Shown one piece after another: positions 16,995-25,252 of a stretch of 64,000 nucleotides of DNA. The translations under genes were made by a program, and so were the position numbers. The notes below the pieces were generated by a model, which saw only the letters and a list, made by a program, of their open reading frames with translations, ran no database searches and was not told the origin of the DNA. This DNA is from Iamia majanohamensis (GTDB lineage Bacteria; Actinomycetota; Acidimicrobiia; Acidimicrobiales; Iamiaceae). The stretch spans positions 2,480,001 through 2,544,000 of the forward strand of contig NZ_CP116942.1 in the NCBI RefSeq assembly GCF_028532485.1, in the 5' to 3' direction. How positions within the stretch are numbered: position 1 is the first letter of the stretch; every line of letters starts with the position of its first letter.

Positions 16995-18482
16995 GTGGCC
17001 CGCGACGTCCTGCTGGGGCTGCTGGTGGTGGTCGCCGTCGCCGGGGCCGCGCCCCTCCTGATCGGCATCTACCAGTACCTGCTGGTCGGGCTGCACGCCC
17101 ACCGCCACCACCTCGACGAGACGGGCCCCGACCTGCCCCGCACCGCAGTGCTCATCCCGGCCTGGAACGAGGCCGACGTCCTCGCCACCACCATCCACCA
17201 GCTCATGCGCCTCGACTACCCGCGCGACCGGCTGGTGGTGGTCGTGGTCGACGACGCCAGCACCGACGCCACCGGCGAGGTCCTGGCCGCGCTGGCCGCC
17301 GAGCACCCGGGCATGGTCGTGCACCTCCGACGGGAGGACGGGGGCCAGGGCAAGGCCCACACCCTGAACCACGGCCTCCGGGCGCTCCTCGCCGATGGGT
17401 GGATGGAGGCGCTGCTCGTGATGGACGCCGACGTCGTCTACGAGCCCGACTCGCTGCGACGCATGGCCCGCCACCTGGCCGACCCCGAGGTCGGGGCGGT
17501 CACCGCCTACATCAAGGAGGGCAGCGAGGGCGGCTCGTACCTCACCCGGTTCGTGGCCTACGAGTACGTCACCGCCCAGGCCGCGGCCCGCCGGTCCCAG
17601 CACGCCATCGGGGCCATCGCCTGCCTGGCCGGCGGAGCCCAGCTCCACAGCCGGGCCAACCTGGAGGCGCTGGGCGGCCAGATCGACACCAGCACCCTGG
17701 CCGAGGACACCATCACCACCTTCGAGACCCAGCGGGCCGGGCGCAAGGTGGTCTTCGAGCCCCACGCCGTCGTGTGGGCCGAGGAGCCCGGCGACATCAC
17801 CGGGCTCTGGAAGCAGCGCCTCCGCTGGGCCCGGGGCAACGTGCAGGTCACCCGGCGCTACAAGGGCCAGTGGCTGCGCCCGTCCACGGTGCACCGCCTC
17901 GGGTCGGTGACCTTCGCCCTGCTCTGGTTCGCCACGCTCCTCCTGCCGGTCGTGATGATCACCTCGGCCGCCGCCCTGGTGGCGCTGTGGGGCCTCGACC
18001 GCGACCTCTCCACCGACGCCTTCCGGGCCCTGTGGATCGTCAACGCCCTCGGGTTCGTCTTCACCACCACCTTCGCCCTGCTCCTCGACCCCTCGACCAC
18101 CCGGCGGGCGTGGAAGGAGGCCGTCCTCTTCCCCGGGGTGATCTCGCTCTTCGTGATTCTCCACGCCTGCGTGCCCGCGGTGTTCCGCAGCGCGGCCGGC
18201 GCCGCGACCGACCTCACCGGCATCAGGCTGGGGACCGAGGGCAGCGACCTGTTCCTGCTGGCCGCCTACCTCTGGGTGGCCGTCTGCATGCCCGCGTCCT
18301 GGCTGGCCAAGCGCATCGACCAGGCCGGCTTCCGCCGCCTGGCGGGCGTGCTGGTGTACGTCGTCGGCTACGGGCCGATCCTGTGCGCGGTGACCTTCGC
18401 CGCCTACGTGGCCGAGGCCCGGGGCGCCGAGCAGCGCTGGGACAAGACGGTGAAGACCGGGAAGGTGGCGGCGCGCACGTGA
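16995..18482 (+). CDS. Processive family-2 glycosyltransferase (membrane polysaccharide synthase)
   Basis: 495 residues. N-terminal membrane segment (about 5-33), cytoplasmic GT-A domain, then about five C-terminal membrane segments. Catalytic motifs of BcsA/PgaC/hyaluronan-synthase type: VVVDDAST (first Asp), MDADV (DxD-like), LAEDTITT (the TED-like base) and QRLRWARGN (QxxRW, the mark of processive synthases). It would extend a beta-linked polysaccharide from UDP-sugar and push it across the membrane. With a PIG-L deacetylase gene in the operon, a GlcNAc polymer is the leading guess. GTG start seven bases after the PHP stop; overlaps the next gene as GTGA. Confidence 0.93.
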   Translation: MARDVLLGLLVVVAVAGAAPLLIGIYQYLLVGLHAHRHHLDETGPDLPRTAVLIPAWNEADVLATTIHQLMRLDYPRDRLVVVVVDDASTDATGEVLAALAAEHPGMVVHLRREDGGQGKAHTLNHGLRALLADGWMEALLVMDADVVYEPDSLRRMARHLADPEVGAVTAYIKEGSEGGSYLTRFVAYEYVTAQAAARRSQHAIGAIACLAGGAQLHSRANLEALGGQIDTSTLAEDTITTFETQRAGRKVVFEPHAVVWAEEPGDITGLWKQRLRWARGNVQVTRRYKGQWLRPSTVHRLGSVTFALLWFATLLLPVVMITSAAALVALWGLDRDLSTDAFRALWIVNALGFVFTTTFALLLDPSTTRRAWKEAVLFPGVISLFVILHACVPAVFRSAAGAATDLTGIRLGTEGSDLFLLAAYLWVAVCMPASWLAKRIDQAGFRRLAGVLVYVVGYGPILCAVTFAAYVAEARGAEQRWDKTVKTGKVAART

Positions 18483-18745
18483 GCGACCCCCGCGAGCAGG
18501 TCGACGCGACCCTGCCCCTCCTCGACCTCACCGGCGCGCGCCCGCCCCGGCCCGACGCCGTCGTCGCCCCCCCGCTCCCCGCCGCCGCCCCGCTGCCGGT
18601 GGCGGCCGGCCCCACCGAGGCCGAGCGCCACCGGGCCGAGGTCGACGAGGACCGGCGGGCCGAGCGTCGCCTGCTGCTGCTCGAGGCCCTCGCCCTGCTG
18701 GCGGTGGTGCTGGTGGTGGTCGTGCGCGCCCTCTGGCTGGGCTGA
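18479..18745 (+). CDS. Small single-pass membrane protein
   Basis: 88 residues from GTG 18479 (GTGA overlap with the GT2 stop). The first ~45 residues are Pro/Ala-rich, then a charged helix ([16 protein letters not shown]), then one hydrophobic segment ([20 protein letters not shown]) at the extreme C-terminus: a tail-anchored topology with a cytoplasmic N-terminus. Not a family I recognise; it may be an accessory subunit of the synthase, comparable in size and position to PgaD-like helpers, but without sequence evidence. Confidence 0.7.
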   Translation: MSDPREQVDATLPLLDLTGARPPRPDAVVAPPLPAAAPLPVAAGPTEAERHRAEVDEDRRAERRLLLLEALALLAVVLVVVVRALWLG

Positions 18746-18768
18746 CGACGGCGACGCCCCGGGCCGGC

Positions 18769-20400
18769 TCAGGCGGTGGGCAGCTCGTGGTCGGCGAAGG
18801 TGGTGCGGAGGTCCTTCTTGGAGAACTTGCCGACGGAGGTCTTGGGGATCTCCTCGACGAACACCACGTCGTCGGGCATCCACCACTTGGCCACCTTGCC
18901 GTCGAGGAACTCGACGATCTCGTCGCCGGTGACCTCCTCGCCCTCGGCGACCACGACGCAGGCGAGGGGCCGCTCGCCCCACTTCGGGTGCTTGACCCCG
19001 ATGACCGCGGCCTCGGCCACCTTGGGGTGGCCCATGATCTCGTTCTCCAGCTCGACGGTCGAGATCCACTCGCCGCCGGACTTCACCACGTCCTTGGTGC
19101 GGTCGACGATGCGCATGTAGCCGTGCTCGTCGATGGTGGCCACGTCGCCGGTCTTCAGCCAGCCGTCCTCGGTGAAGGACTCCGGCGACCGGTCGTCGTG
19201 GTAGTACTCCCGCGCGATCCACGCCCCCTGGGCCTGGATCTCGCCCTGGGCCTGGCCGTCGGCGGCGACGGGCTCGAGCGTGTCGGGGTCGACGATGCGG
19301 AGGTCGACGCCGCACACCGGCACGCCGATGGTCGCCCGCAGGTCGGCCAGCTCCTCCTCCGGGCGGTCCCGGAGGGTGGACTTGACGTGGCCGGCGGAGG
19401 CGACGGGGCTGGTCTCGGTCATGCCCCAGGCCTGGAAGATGGGCAGGCCCGTCTTCTCCCGGTAGGCCTCCGAGAGCGACTTGGGCACGGCCGAGCCGCC
19501 GCACGGGATGGCCCGCAGGGCCGAGGTGTCGCGGCCCTCCAGCTCGGGCAGCACGCCCATCCAGATGGTGGGCACGCCGGCCGCGATGGTGACCTTCTCG
19601 GTCTCGATCATCTCGGCCAGGGCCTTCGGGTTCATGTTGGGCCCGGGCATCACCAGGTCGGCACCGGTGGCCACCGCCGAGTGGGCCAGGCCCCAGGCGT
19701 TGGCGTGGAACATGGGCACCACCGGGAGGATGGTGTCGGTCTCCGAGGCGCCGATGGCGTCGGCCGCCATGGTCCCCATGGTGTGCAGGTAGCTCGACCG
19801 GTGGGAGTAGACGACGCCCTTGGGGTTGCCGGTGGTGCCGGACGTGTAGCACATGCTCGCCGCCTGGTCCTCGTCCCGGACGTCCCACCCCACGGGGGAC
19901 GCCGCGGCCAGGAGCTCCTCGTAGTCGTGGACCTCCTTGCCGTCCGGCGCCTCGTCGGGCACGTCGCCGGCGCCGTCGTCCATGACCACGATGTGGCGCA
20001 CCGTCTCGAACGTGGGCAGCAGGGGCCACACCGCGCCGGCGAGGGAGCGGTCGATGAACACGACCTCGTCCTCGGCGTGGTTGGCGATGTAGGTGAGCTG
20101 CTCGGGGAACAGCCGGATGTTGAGGGTGTGGAGCACCCGGCCGCTGCACGGGGCCGCGAAGTAGAGCTCGAGGTGGTTGCCGGAGTTCCACCCGAAGGTG
20201 GCCACCCGGCCGTCGTCGGAGATCCCGAGGGTGTCGAGGACACCGCCCAGGCGACGGGTGCGGTCGGCCCACTCGCCGTAGCTGCGGCGCTCGCGGCCGG
20301 TGGCCGTGGCGGTGACCACCCCCTTGTCGGCGAACAGGCGCTCGGCCCGGTCGAAGAAGTGGACCAGGGTCAGCGGGTGGTCCTGCATCAGGCCCTGCAT
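18769..20400 (-). CDS. AMP-forming acyl-CoA ligase (medium/long-chain FadD type)
   Basis: 543 residues. Adenylate-forming enzyme: P-loop-like [16 protein letters not shown], aromatic motif [21 protein letters not shown] (A7), [15 protein letters not shown] (A8 hinge) and the C-terminal catalytic Lys in [13 protein letters not shown]. This set fits fatty-acid or related carboxylate-CoA ligases of about 540 residues. GGAGGAA lies upstream of the ATG at 20400; a second ATG four codons later is possible. It is monocistronic on the minus strand, convergent with the polysaccharide operon and divergent from the second ligase. Substrate chain length cannot be read from the sequence. Confidence 0.92.
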   Translation of the reverse strand: MQGLMQDHPLTLVHFFDRAERLFADKGVVTATATGRERRSYGEWADRTRRLGGVLDTLGISDDGRVATFGWNSGNHLELYFAAPCSGRVLHTLNIRLFPEQLTYIANHAEDEVVFIDRSLAGAVWPLLPTFETVRHIVVMDDGAGDVPDEAPDGKEVHDYEELLAAASPVGWDVRDEDQAASMCYTSGTTGNPKGVVYSHRSSYLHTMGTMAADAIGASETDTILPVVPMFHANAWGLAHSAVATGADLVMPGPNMNPKALAEMIETEKVTIAAGVPTIWMGVLPELEGRDTSALRAIPCGGSAVPKSLSEAYREKTGLPIFQAWGMTETSPVASAGHVKSTLRDRPEEELADLRATIGVPVCGVDLRIVDPDTLEPVAADGQAQGEIQAQGAWIAREYYHDDRSPESFTEDGWLKTGDVATIDEHGYMRIVDRTKDVVKSGGEWISTVELENEIMGHPKVAEAAVIGVKHPKWGERPLACVVVAEGEEVTGDEIVEFLDGKVAKWWMPDDVVFVEEIPKTSVGKFSKKDLRTTFADHELPTA

Positions 20401-20513
20401 GGGGGGTTCCTCCGGAGACTGCGGGGGGCGGGCCCCCGACCGTACCGTCCGCGGGGCCGACCTGTGCCCGCCGTCACCGGGCGGGCCCGCCGCCGCCCCG
20501 TACCCTCGGCCCG
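20401..20513. other. Divergent intergenic region between two acyl-CoA ligases
   Basis: 113 bp holding a leadered start for the minus-strand ligase and a leaderless-type TACCCT hexamer for the plus-strand one; otherwise nothing recognisable. Confidence 0.4.
20501..20506 (+). promoter_or_regulatory. Putative -10 hexamer of leaderless transcript
   Basis: TACCCT preceded by CCCCG and followed by seven bases and the GTG at 20514; no ribosome binding site is present. Same arrangement as upstream of Rrf2 (39046) and ileS (47626). Confidence 0.45.
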
Positions 20514-21686
20514 GTGGGAGCCCTCGTCGCCGTCGCCGCCCGGGGCGGGCCCGGCTTCGTCGAGGTCCTCCGCCGCACCTGGGACGACGGCGACGCCGTC
20601 CTGCCCCTCGACCCCCGCCTGCCCGCCCCCGTGCTGCGTCGGCTCGTGACCGTGCTCCAGCCCACGACCCTCGAGACCCTCGGGGGCACGGTCGACCCCG
20701 CGCTCCTCGACGGCATCGACGGCACCAGGACCCTCGACGGCGACGCCCTGGTGGTGCCCACCAGCGGCACCACCGGCGAGCCCAAGGGCGTGGTCCTCAC
20801 CCACGACGCCCTGGCCGCCCACGCCGCCGCCGTCCACGACCACCTGGGTGCGACCTCGTCGGACCGCTGGCTGGCCTGCCTGCCCCTCGCCCACATCGGG
20901 GGCCTCGGCGTGGTGGTGCGGGCCCTGGTCGACGGCCTCGGCCTCGAGGTCCACCGGGGCTTCGACGCCGGCGCGGTGGCGGGCGCCCGGGAGGCGGGCG
21001 CCACCCTCACCTCGCTCGTCCCCACCGCCCTCGACCGGGTCGGGGCCGACGGGTTCCGCTGGGTCGTGCTGGGCGGGTCGGCCGACACCGTCGCCCGGCG
21101 CCCCGCCAACGTGGTGCGCACCTGGGGCCTGACCGAGACGGGCGGGGGCGTCGTCTACGACGGGCGTCCCCTCGCCGGGGTGGAGGTGGCCGAGGTCGAC
21201 GGCGAGCTCTGGGTCCGCTCCCCCACCCTCGCCCGGGGTGTGCGCCGGGCCGACGGCAGCACCCGCGACCTGCGGCGCCCGCTCCCCCACGACCGGGGCA
21301 GCACGGGGTGGCTGGCGACCGGGGATGCGGGAGAGGTGGCGGCCGACGGCACCGTGACGGTGCGCGGCCGCACCGACGACATGGTCGTGACCGGCGGCGA
21401 GAACGTCTGGCCCGACGCGGTCGAGGCCGTGCTCCGCCGCCTCCCCGCCGTCGACCAGGTGGCCGTGGCCGGCCGGCCCGACCCCGAGTGGGGCCAGCGG
21501 GTGGTGGCGTGGGTGGTCCCCGTCGACCACCGCCCGCCCCCCACCCTCGACGGCCTGCGGGCCGCGGCGCGCGCCGAGCTCCCGGCCTACGCCGCTCCCC
21601 GGGAGCTGCGCCTGGTCGACCACCTGCCCCGGACCCCGCTCGGCAAGGTGCGCCGGGCCGACCTCCCCGACGCCGCGCCCGACTGA
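20514..21686 (+). CDS. Short AMP-forming ligase (MenE-like)
   Basis: 390 residues, much shorter than usual acyl-CoA ligases because the N-terminal subdomain is reduced, as in actinobacterial MenE (o-succinylbenzoate-CoA ligase). Motifs: VPTSGTTGEPKGVVLTHDA, CLPLAHIGGLGV, TWGLTETGGG, GWLATGDAGEVAADG, GRTDDMVVTGGENVWP and the catalytic Lys in TPLGKVRRADL. No men genes flank it, so the assignment to menaquinone synthesis rests on length and motif pattern only; another aryl or acyl acid is possible. Start GTG 20514, candidate leaderless. Confidence 0.85.
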   Translation: MGALVAVAARGGPGFVEVLRRTWDDGDAVLPLDPRLPAPVLRRLVTVLQPTTLETLGGTVDPALLDGIDGTRTLDGDALVVPTSGTTGEPKGVVLTHDALAAHAAAVHDHLGATSSDRWLACLPLAHIGGLGVVVRALVDGLGLEVHRGFDAGAVAGAREAGATLTSLVPTALDRVGADGFRWVVLGGSADTVARRPANVVRTWGLTETGGGVVYDGRPLAGVEVAEVDGELWVRSPTLARGVRRADGSTRDLRRPLPHDRGSTGWLATGDAGEVAADGTVTVRGRTDDMVVTGGENVWPDAVEAVLRRLPAVDQVAVAGRPDPEWGQRVVAWVVPVDHRPPPTLDGLRAAARAELPAYAAPRELRLVDHLPRTPLGKVRRADLPDAAPD

Positions 21687-21697
21687 GCGGGGCCCGG

Positions 21698-22003
21698 CTA
21701 CCGGGGCGGGGCCGGGGCGAACCAGTGGATGAAGCCGCAGCGACGGCACACCAGGCAGGTGGCCTGGCGGTTGAACCCGTCCCAGCCGAGGAGGGTCATC
21801 CCCTGGGTGTTGAGCATGTACTGGGCCCGGTCGAAGTCACCGTGGTCGCACACCAGGCAGGACATGCCCGAGGGGGCGGGCTGCTCGTGCACGGTCCAGG
21901 TGGTGCCGTCCCACCAGCGCAGGCCCTCGCCGTCGGGGTCCGGGTACCAGCCCGCGGGCTGGGGCGCGGACGGCGTCGCGTCGGGACGGGGGGCGTCGGG
22001 CAC
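21698..22003 (-). CDS. Small DUF2510 protein with C-terminal Cys cluster
   Basis: 101 residues from GTG 22003, with GAGGAG five bases upstream. Residues ~18-40 form a DUF2510 motif (GWYPDPDGEGLRWWDGTTWT). The C-terminal half has five Cys arranged as CLVC ... CLVCRRC followed by GFIHWF, reminiscent of a small zinc ribbon. No transmembrane segment, unlike many DUF2510 proteins. Function unknown; most similar in design to small nucleic-acid-binding proteins. Confidence 0.75.
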   Translation of the reverse strand: MPDAPRPDATPSAPQPAGWYPDPDGEGLRWWDGTTWTVHEQPAPSGMSCLVCDHGDFDRAQYMLNTQGMTLLGWDGFNRQATCLVCRRCGFIHWFAPAPPR

Positions 22004-22044
22004 CGGCTCTCCTCGGGTCGGGGCCCGAGACCCTAGGTCCGGGC

Positions 22045-22479
22045 TCAGCGGCCGTGGCTGATGTACTCGTGGAGCGTCTGGGCCTCGGCCTCGAGCTCGC
22101 GCATGCGGTCCTTGACCACGTCGCCGATGCTGACGATGCCGGCCAGCCGGCCGTCGACGACCACCGGCACGTGGCGGATGCGGCGCTCGGTCATCGACGA
22201 CGACAGCTCGTCGACCGTGGTGGCCAGGTCGCAGGTCACCACCTCGCTCGTCATGATCGTCGCCACCCCCTCGCCGAGCAGGTCGGACCCCCGCTCGGCC
22301 AGGGCGCGGACGATGTCGCGCTCGGAGACGATGCCGTCCACCCGGGCCCCGTCGTCGCTCACGACCAGGGCTCCGACCCGGTGCTCGGCCAGGGTGGCCA
22401 CCACCTCGGCGACGGTGGAGGCCGACGCCACGGTGACGACACCGGCGCCCTTGCTCGACAGCAGACCTTCGACGTGCAC
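22045..22479 (-). CDS. Tandem CBS-domain protein
   Basis: 144 residues from GTG 22479 (GAGGAG six bases upstream). Two CBS motifs: about 8-60 (VTVASASTVAEVVATLAEH, DGIVSERDIVRALA) and about 72-125 (MTSEVVTCDLATTVDEL, RIRHVPVVVDGRLAGIVSIG). Stand-alone CBS pairs bind adenine nucleotides and often sense energy state. The end (EAEAQTLHEYISHGR) is typical of small actinobacterial and proteobacterial CBS proteins. No partner gene is evident. Confidence 0.92.
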   Translation of the reverse strand: MHVEGLLSSKGAGVVTVASASTVAEVVATLAEHRVGALVVSDDGARVDGIVSERDIVRALAERGSDLLGEGVATIMTSEVVTCDLATTVDELSSSMTERRIRHVPVVVDGRLAGIVSIGDVVKDRMRELEAEAQTLHEYISHGR

Positions 22480-22584
22480 GGGAGGCTCCTCTGGTCGACG
22501 AGGCCTCCATGGTGTCACAGGTCACACGCGAGCGGGAGGGCGGCGTGGTCGCCGCCCTCCCGTGCTCGCCGGACCGGTGGGGGG

Positions 22585-23178
22585 TCAGCCGTCGGAGTCG
22601 CTGTCGCTGTCCGAGTCGCTGTCGCTGTCGCTGTCCGACTCGGAGTCGCTGTCGGAGTCGGAGCTGCTGTCCGAGTCGCCGTCGGACCCGTCGTCCTCGT
22701 CGCCGAGGGTGTCGGTGGAGAAGACCTCGTCGCCGTCGACGGTGCCGGTGAAGTCGCCCTCCATCTCGGTGGCACTGGCCACGGGGGCCTCGGAGGTGGT
22801 GCCGCTCAGCACCGCCTCGCCGCCGTCGGCGGTCGTGCCGGTGCACTCGACCTCGATGGTGGAGACGTCGTCGTCCTGGGCGGTGGCCTCGCAGGACAGG
22901 TCGCTGTCGAGCTCGACGTCGTTGGCCGCGAACTCCTCCTCGCCCTGCTCCTTCGCGATGGTGCGGGCGGCGGCCTCGGCCGCGTCGGTGGCCGTCTCCT
23001 CCGCCGCGCTCGACGCCGTCGAGGCGGCGTCCTCGGCCCCCTCCTGGGCGTCGTCGACCACGCTCTCGGCGGTGTCGCCGGCGTCCTGGTCGTCGTCGCC
23101 GTCGTCGGAGCACCCGGCTGCGGCGGTGAGGGCCAGCAGGGCGGCGAGCAGCAGGGTCAGGAACCTCTTGGTGGGCAC
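22585..23178 (-). CDS. Lipoprotein with Ser-Asp repeat tail
   Basis: 197 residues from GTG 23178 (GGAGG nine bases upstream). Signal MPTKRFLTLLLAALLALTAA ends in the lipobox AAGC at about residue 23. Then an acidic Ala-rich helix region, a small globular domain with two Cys (DLSCEATAQ and IEVECTGTT, a DUF4333-like pattern), and a final ~32 residues almost purely Ser and Asp. Such SD tails act in staphylococcal Sdr proteins as extended stalks but there precede a wall anchor; here the tail is at the free C-terminus of a membrane-anchored protein. Function unknown. Confidence 0.8.
   Translation of the reverse strand: MPTKRFLTLLLAALLALTAAAGCSDDGDDDQDAGDTAESVVDDAQEGAEDAASTASSAAEETATDAAEAAARTIAKEQGEEEFAANDVELDSDLSCEATAQDDDVSTIEVECTGTTADGGEAVLSGTTSEAPVASATEMEGDFTGTVDGDEVFSTDTLGDEDDGSDGDSDSSSDSDSDSESDSDSDSDSDSDSDSDG
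22588..22683 (-). repeat. Ser-Asp-coding hexamer repeat
   Basis: About sixteen imperfect copies of a six-base unit coding Ser-Asp (alternating GTCGCT, GTCCGA, GTCGGA on the plus strand) at the 3' end of the lipoprotein gene. Such tracts change length by slippage. Confidence 0.8.
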
Positions 23179-23264
23179 GGGGGGGGACCTCCCGGGGTCG
23201 TGGTGTGCGTGACCGGTCGCTCCCCGCTCGGGCCCCGACGACACAGGACCGGTCCGGCGCCGGG

Positions 23265-24023
23265 TCAGGCGTGGAGGTCCATGCCCCCGTCGACGGTGAC
23301 GGTGGTGCCGGTGATCCACCGGGCCAGGTCGCTCACGAGGAAGAGGATCGCCCCGGCCACGTCGTCGGGCTCGCCCAGGCGGCGCAGGGGCACCCGCGCC
23401 GCGATGGCGTCGCCGTGCTCCTCCCACAGGCCCCGGGCCATGTCGGTGCGCACCAGCCCCGGGGCCACCGCGTTGACCCGGACGGTCGGGCCCAGCTCGC
23501 CGGCCAGGGTGCGGGTGAGGTGCAGCAGGGCCGCCTTGGTGACGTTGTAGACGCCGATGCCGGGCTCGACCAGCACCCCGCCCACCGAGGCCACGTTCAC
23601 CACCGCACCGCCCCGCTCGGACATCGACCCCCGCCACGCCTCGCGGACCAGGGCGTGGGCGCCCTTGAGGTTCACGTCGAAGGTCTTGGCCCACTGGCCG
23701 TCGCTGATGTCGAGGGCGGGGCCGAAGTACGGGTTGGTGGCCGCGTTGTTGACCACGATGTCCACCCCGCCCCAGCGCTCCACGGCCGCCCCGACCACCG
23801 CGGCGGCGGAGTCGGGGTCGCCGGCGTTGGCCGTCACCGCCAGGACCTCGGCGCCCGGGGTGGCGGCCCGCACCTGCTCGGCCGCCGCCTCCACCGCGTC
23901 GGGCTTGCGCGAGGTCAGCAGCACCCGCGCCCCGGCCCCCGCCAGGCGGTGCGCGGTGGCCAGCCCGATCCCCCGTGACGCACCGGTCACCACCGCCACC
24001 CGTCGGTCCAGGTCGATCTCCAT
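23265..24023 (-). CDS. Short-chain dehydrogenase/reductase (SDR)
   Basis: 252 residues, classical SDR. Cofactor motif TGASRGIG at about residues 14-21, VNNAATN, catalytic Ser in NVASVGG and YNVTK (Tyr/Lys) at about 158-162, then [13 protein letters not shown] after the first strand (LLTSRKP) suggests NADP(H). The C-terminus [17 protein letters not shown] is typical of FabG-like 3-oxoacyl or secondary-alcohol reductases. Substrate not predictable. Divergent from the DUF2855 gene across 78 bp. Confidence 0.92.
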   Translation of the reverse strand: MEIDLDRRVAVVTGASRGIGLATAHRLAGAGARVLLTSRKPDAVEAAAEQVRAATPGAEVLAVTANAGDPDSAAAVVGAAVERWGGVDIVVNNAATNPYFGPALDISDGQWAKTFDVNLKGAHALVREAWRGSMSERGGAVVNVASVGGVLVEPGIGVYNVTKAALLHLTRTLAGELGPTVRVNAVAPGLVRTDMARGLWEEHGDAIAARVPLRRLGEPDDVAGAILFLVSDLARWITGTTVTVDGGMDLHA

Positions 24024-24101
24024 GGGCGCGGACCCTAGGCCCGGCGCGGCCCACCCCGGGACCTCCTATCTTCTGGCTCCCGCCCGCACCGGAGCCCGCC
24101 C

Positions 24102-25208
24102 ATGACCCTCACCGTCGACGCCCTCGAGGTCGATCGGCACGCCACCGGGACCACCCGCCTCGTCGCCGAGGACCTGGGCGCCCTGGCCCCGGGCCGGGTC
24201 CGGTTCCGCGTCGACCGGTTCGCGGTCACCGCCAACACCGTCACCTACGCCGAGCTGGGCGACATGCTCGGGTACTGGGGCTTCTACCCCACCGACGACG
24301 CCACCTGGGGCCGGGTGCCGGCCATGGGCTGGGCCGACGTGGTCGCCTCGGCCCACCCCGAGGTGGAGCCCGGGAGCCGCCACTACGGCTGGTTCCCGAT
24401 GGCCGGCCACGTCGACGTGGAGGTGCGCCCCACGCCTGCCGGCCTCCGCGACGAGGGCGCCCACCGCGCCGAGCACGCCGCCGTCTACCGCACCTTCGAG
24501 GACTCCCGCACCGACCCCCTGTACCCCGACGAGGCCGACCCCGAGGCCCGGGCCGACCTCGAGGACCGCCACGCCCTGCTCCGCGGCCTCTTCCTCACCG
24601 GGTTCCTGGCCGACGCCTCCCTCGCCTCGCGGGACTGGTTCGGCGCCGAGGTCGCGGTGGTGCTCTCGGCGTCGTCGAAGACGGCCATCGGCTTCGCCAC
24701 CTGCGCCCGGGCCCGGGGGGCCGTCCGCCTGGTGGGGGTGACCTCGCCGGGCCACGTCGAGGCGGTCGAGGCCCTCGGCCTCTACGACGAGGTCGTCACC
24801 TACGACGCCGTGGGGTCGGTCCCCGTCGTCCCCGCCGTGGCCGTCGACGTGGCCGGCGACGGTCGGGTCGTGGGCGCGCTGCACGAGCGCCTGGGCGACC
24901 GCCTGGCCCACTCGATGGTCGTAGGCCGCACCCACAACGACGCGCCGCCGGCGGCGGTGACCTCCGGGCCCGAGCCCGAGCTCTTCTTCGCCCCGACCGC
25001 GATGGAGGCCCTGCGCGCCGACGGCGCCGACCTCCCCACCCTGCTGGCCGCCTCGCGGCGGGCCCTCACCGACTTCATCACCGGGTCGCGGGCCTGGATG
25101 GCCGTCGAGCGGGCCCACGGCCCCGACGCGGTGGCGGCGGCCTGGGCCGACGTGCACGCCGGCCGGGTCCCGCCCGACGTCGGCCGCATCTGCTCCCTGC
25201 ACGGCTGA
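24102..25208 (+). CDS. DUF2855 family protein
   Basis: 368 residues, matching DUF2855 in length and feel: N-terminal [24 protein letters not shown], central [22 protein letters not shown], then a Rossmann-like [21 protein letters not shown]. This looks like a medium-chain-dehydrogenase-derived fold without the zinc ligands. Family function is unknown. CCGGAG lies ahead of the ATG, so this start is leadered. It stands divergent from the SDR gene, and both may use a common substrate; that is inference only. Confidence 0.88.
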   Translation: MTLTVDALEVDRHATGTTRLVAEDLGALAPGRVRFRVDRFAVTANTVTYAELGDMLGYWGFYPTDDATWGRVPAMGWADVVASAHPEVEPGSRHYGWFPMAGHVDVEVRPTPAGLRDEGAHRAEHAAVYRTFEDSRTDPLYPDEADPEARADLEDRHALLRGLFLTGFLADASLASRDWFGAEVAVVLSASSKTAIGFATCARARGAVRLVGVTSPGHVEAVEALGLYDEVVTYDAVGSVPVVPAVAVDVAGDGRVVGALHERLGDRLAHSMVVGRTHNDAPPAAVTSGPEPELFFAPTAMEALRADGADLPTLLAASRRALTDFITGSRAWMAVERAHGPDAVAAAWADVHAGRVPPDVGRICSLHG

Positions 25209-25240
25209 GCACCCCGGACGGCGCGCCGGGCGACGCCCGG

Positions 25241-25246
25241 TACCGT
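25241..25246 (+). promoter_or_regulatory. Putative -10 hexamer of leaderless transcript
   Basis: TACCGT preceded by CCCGG and six bases before the ATG at 25253; no ribosome binding site is present. It lies in the 44-bp gap behind the DUF2855 gene. Confidence 0.45.
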
Positions 25247-25252
25247 GACCCG

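Noticed and set aside
22588-22683. Short tandem repeats as a CRISPR or VNTR outside genes
   Set aside because: The units are 6 bp, in frame, and encode the Ser-Asp tail of the lipoprotein; there are no spacers.
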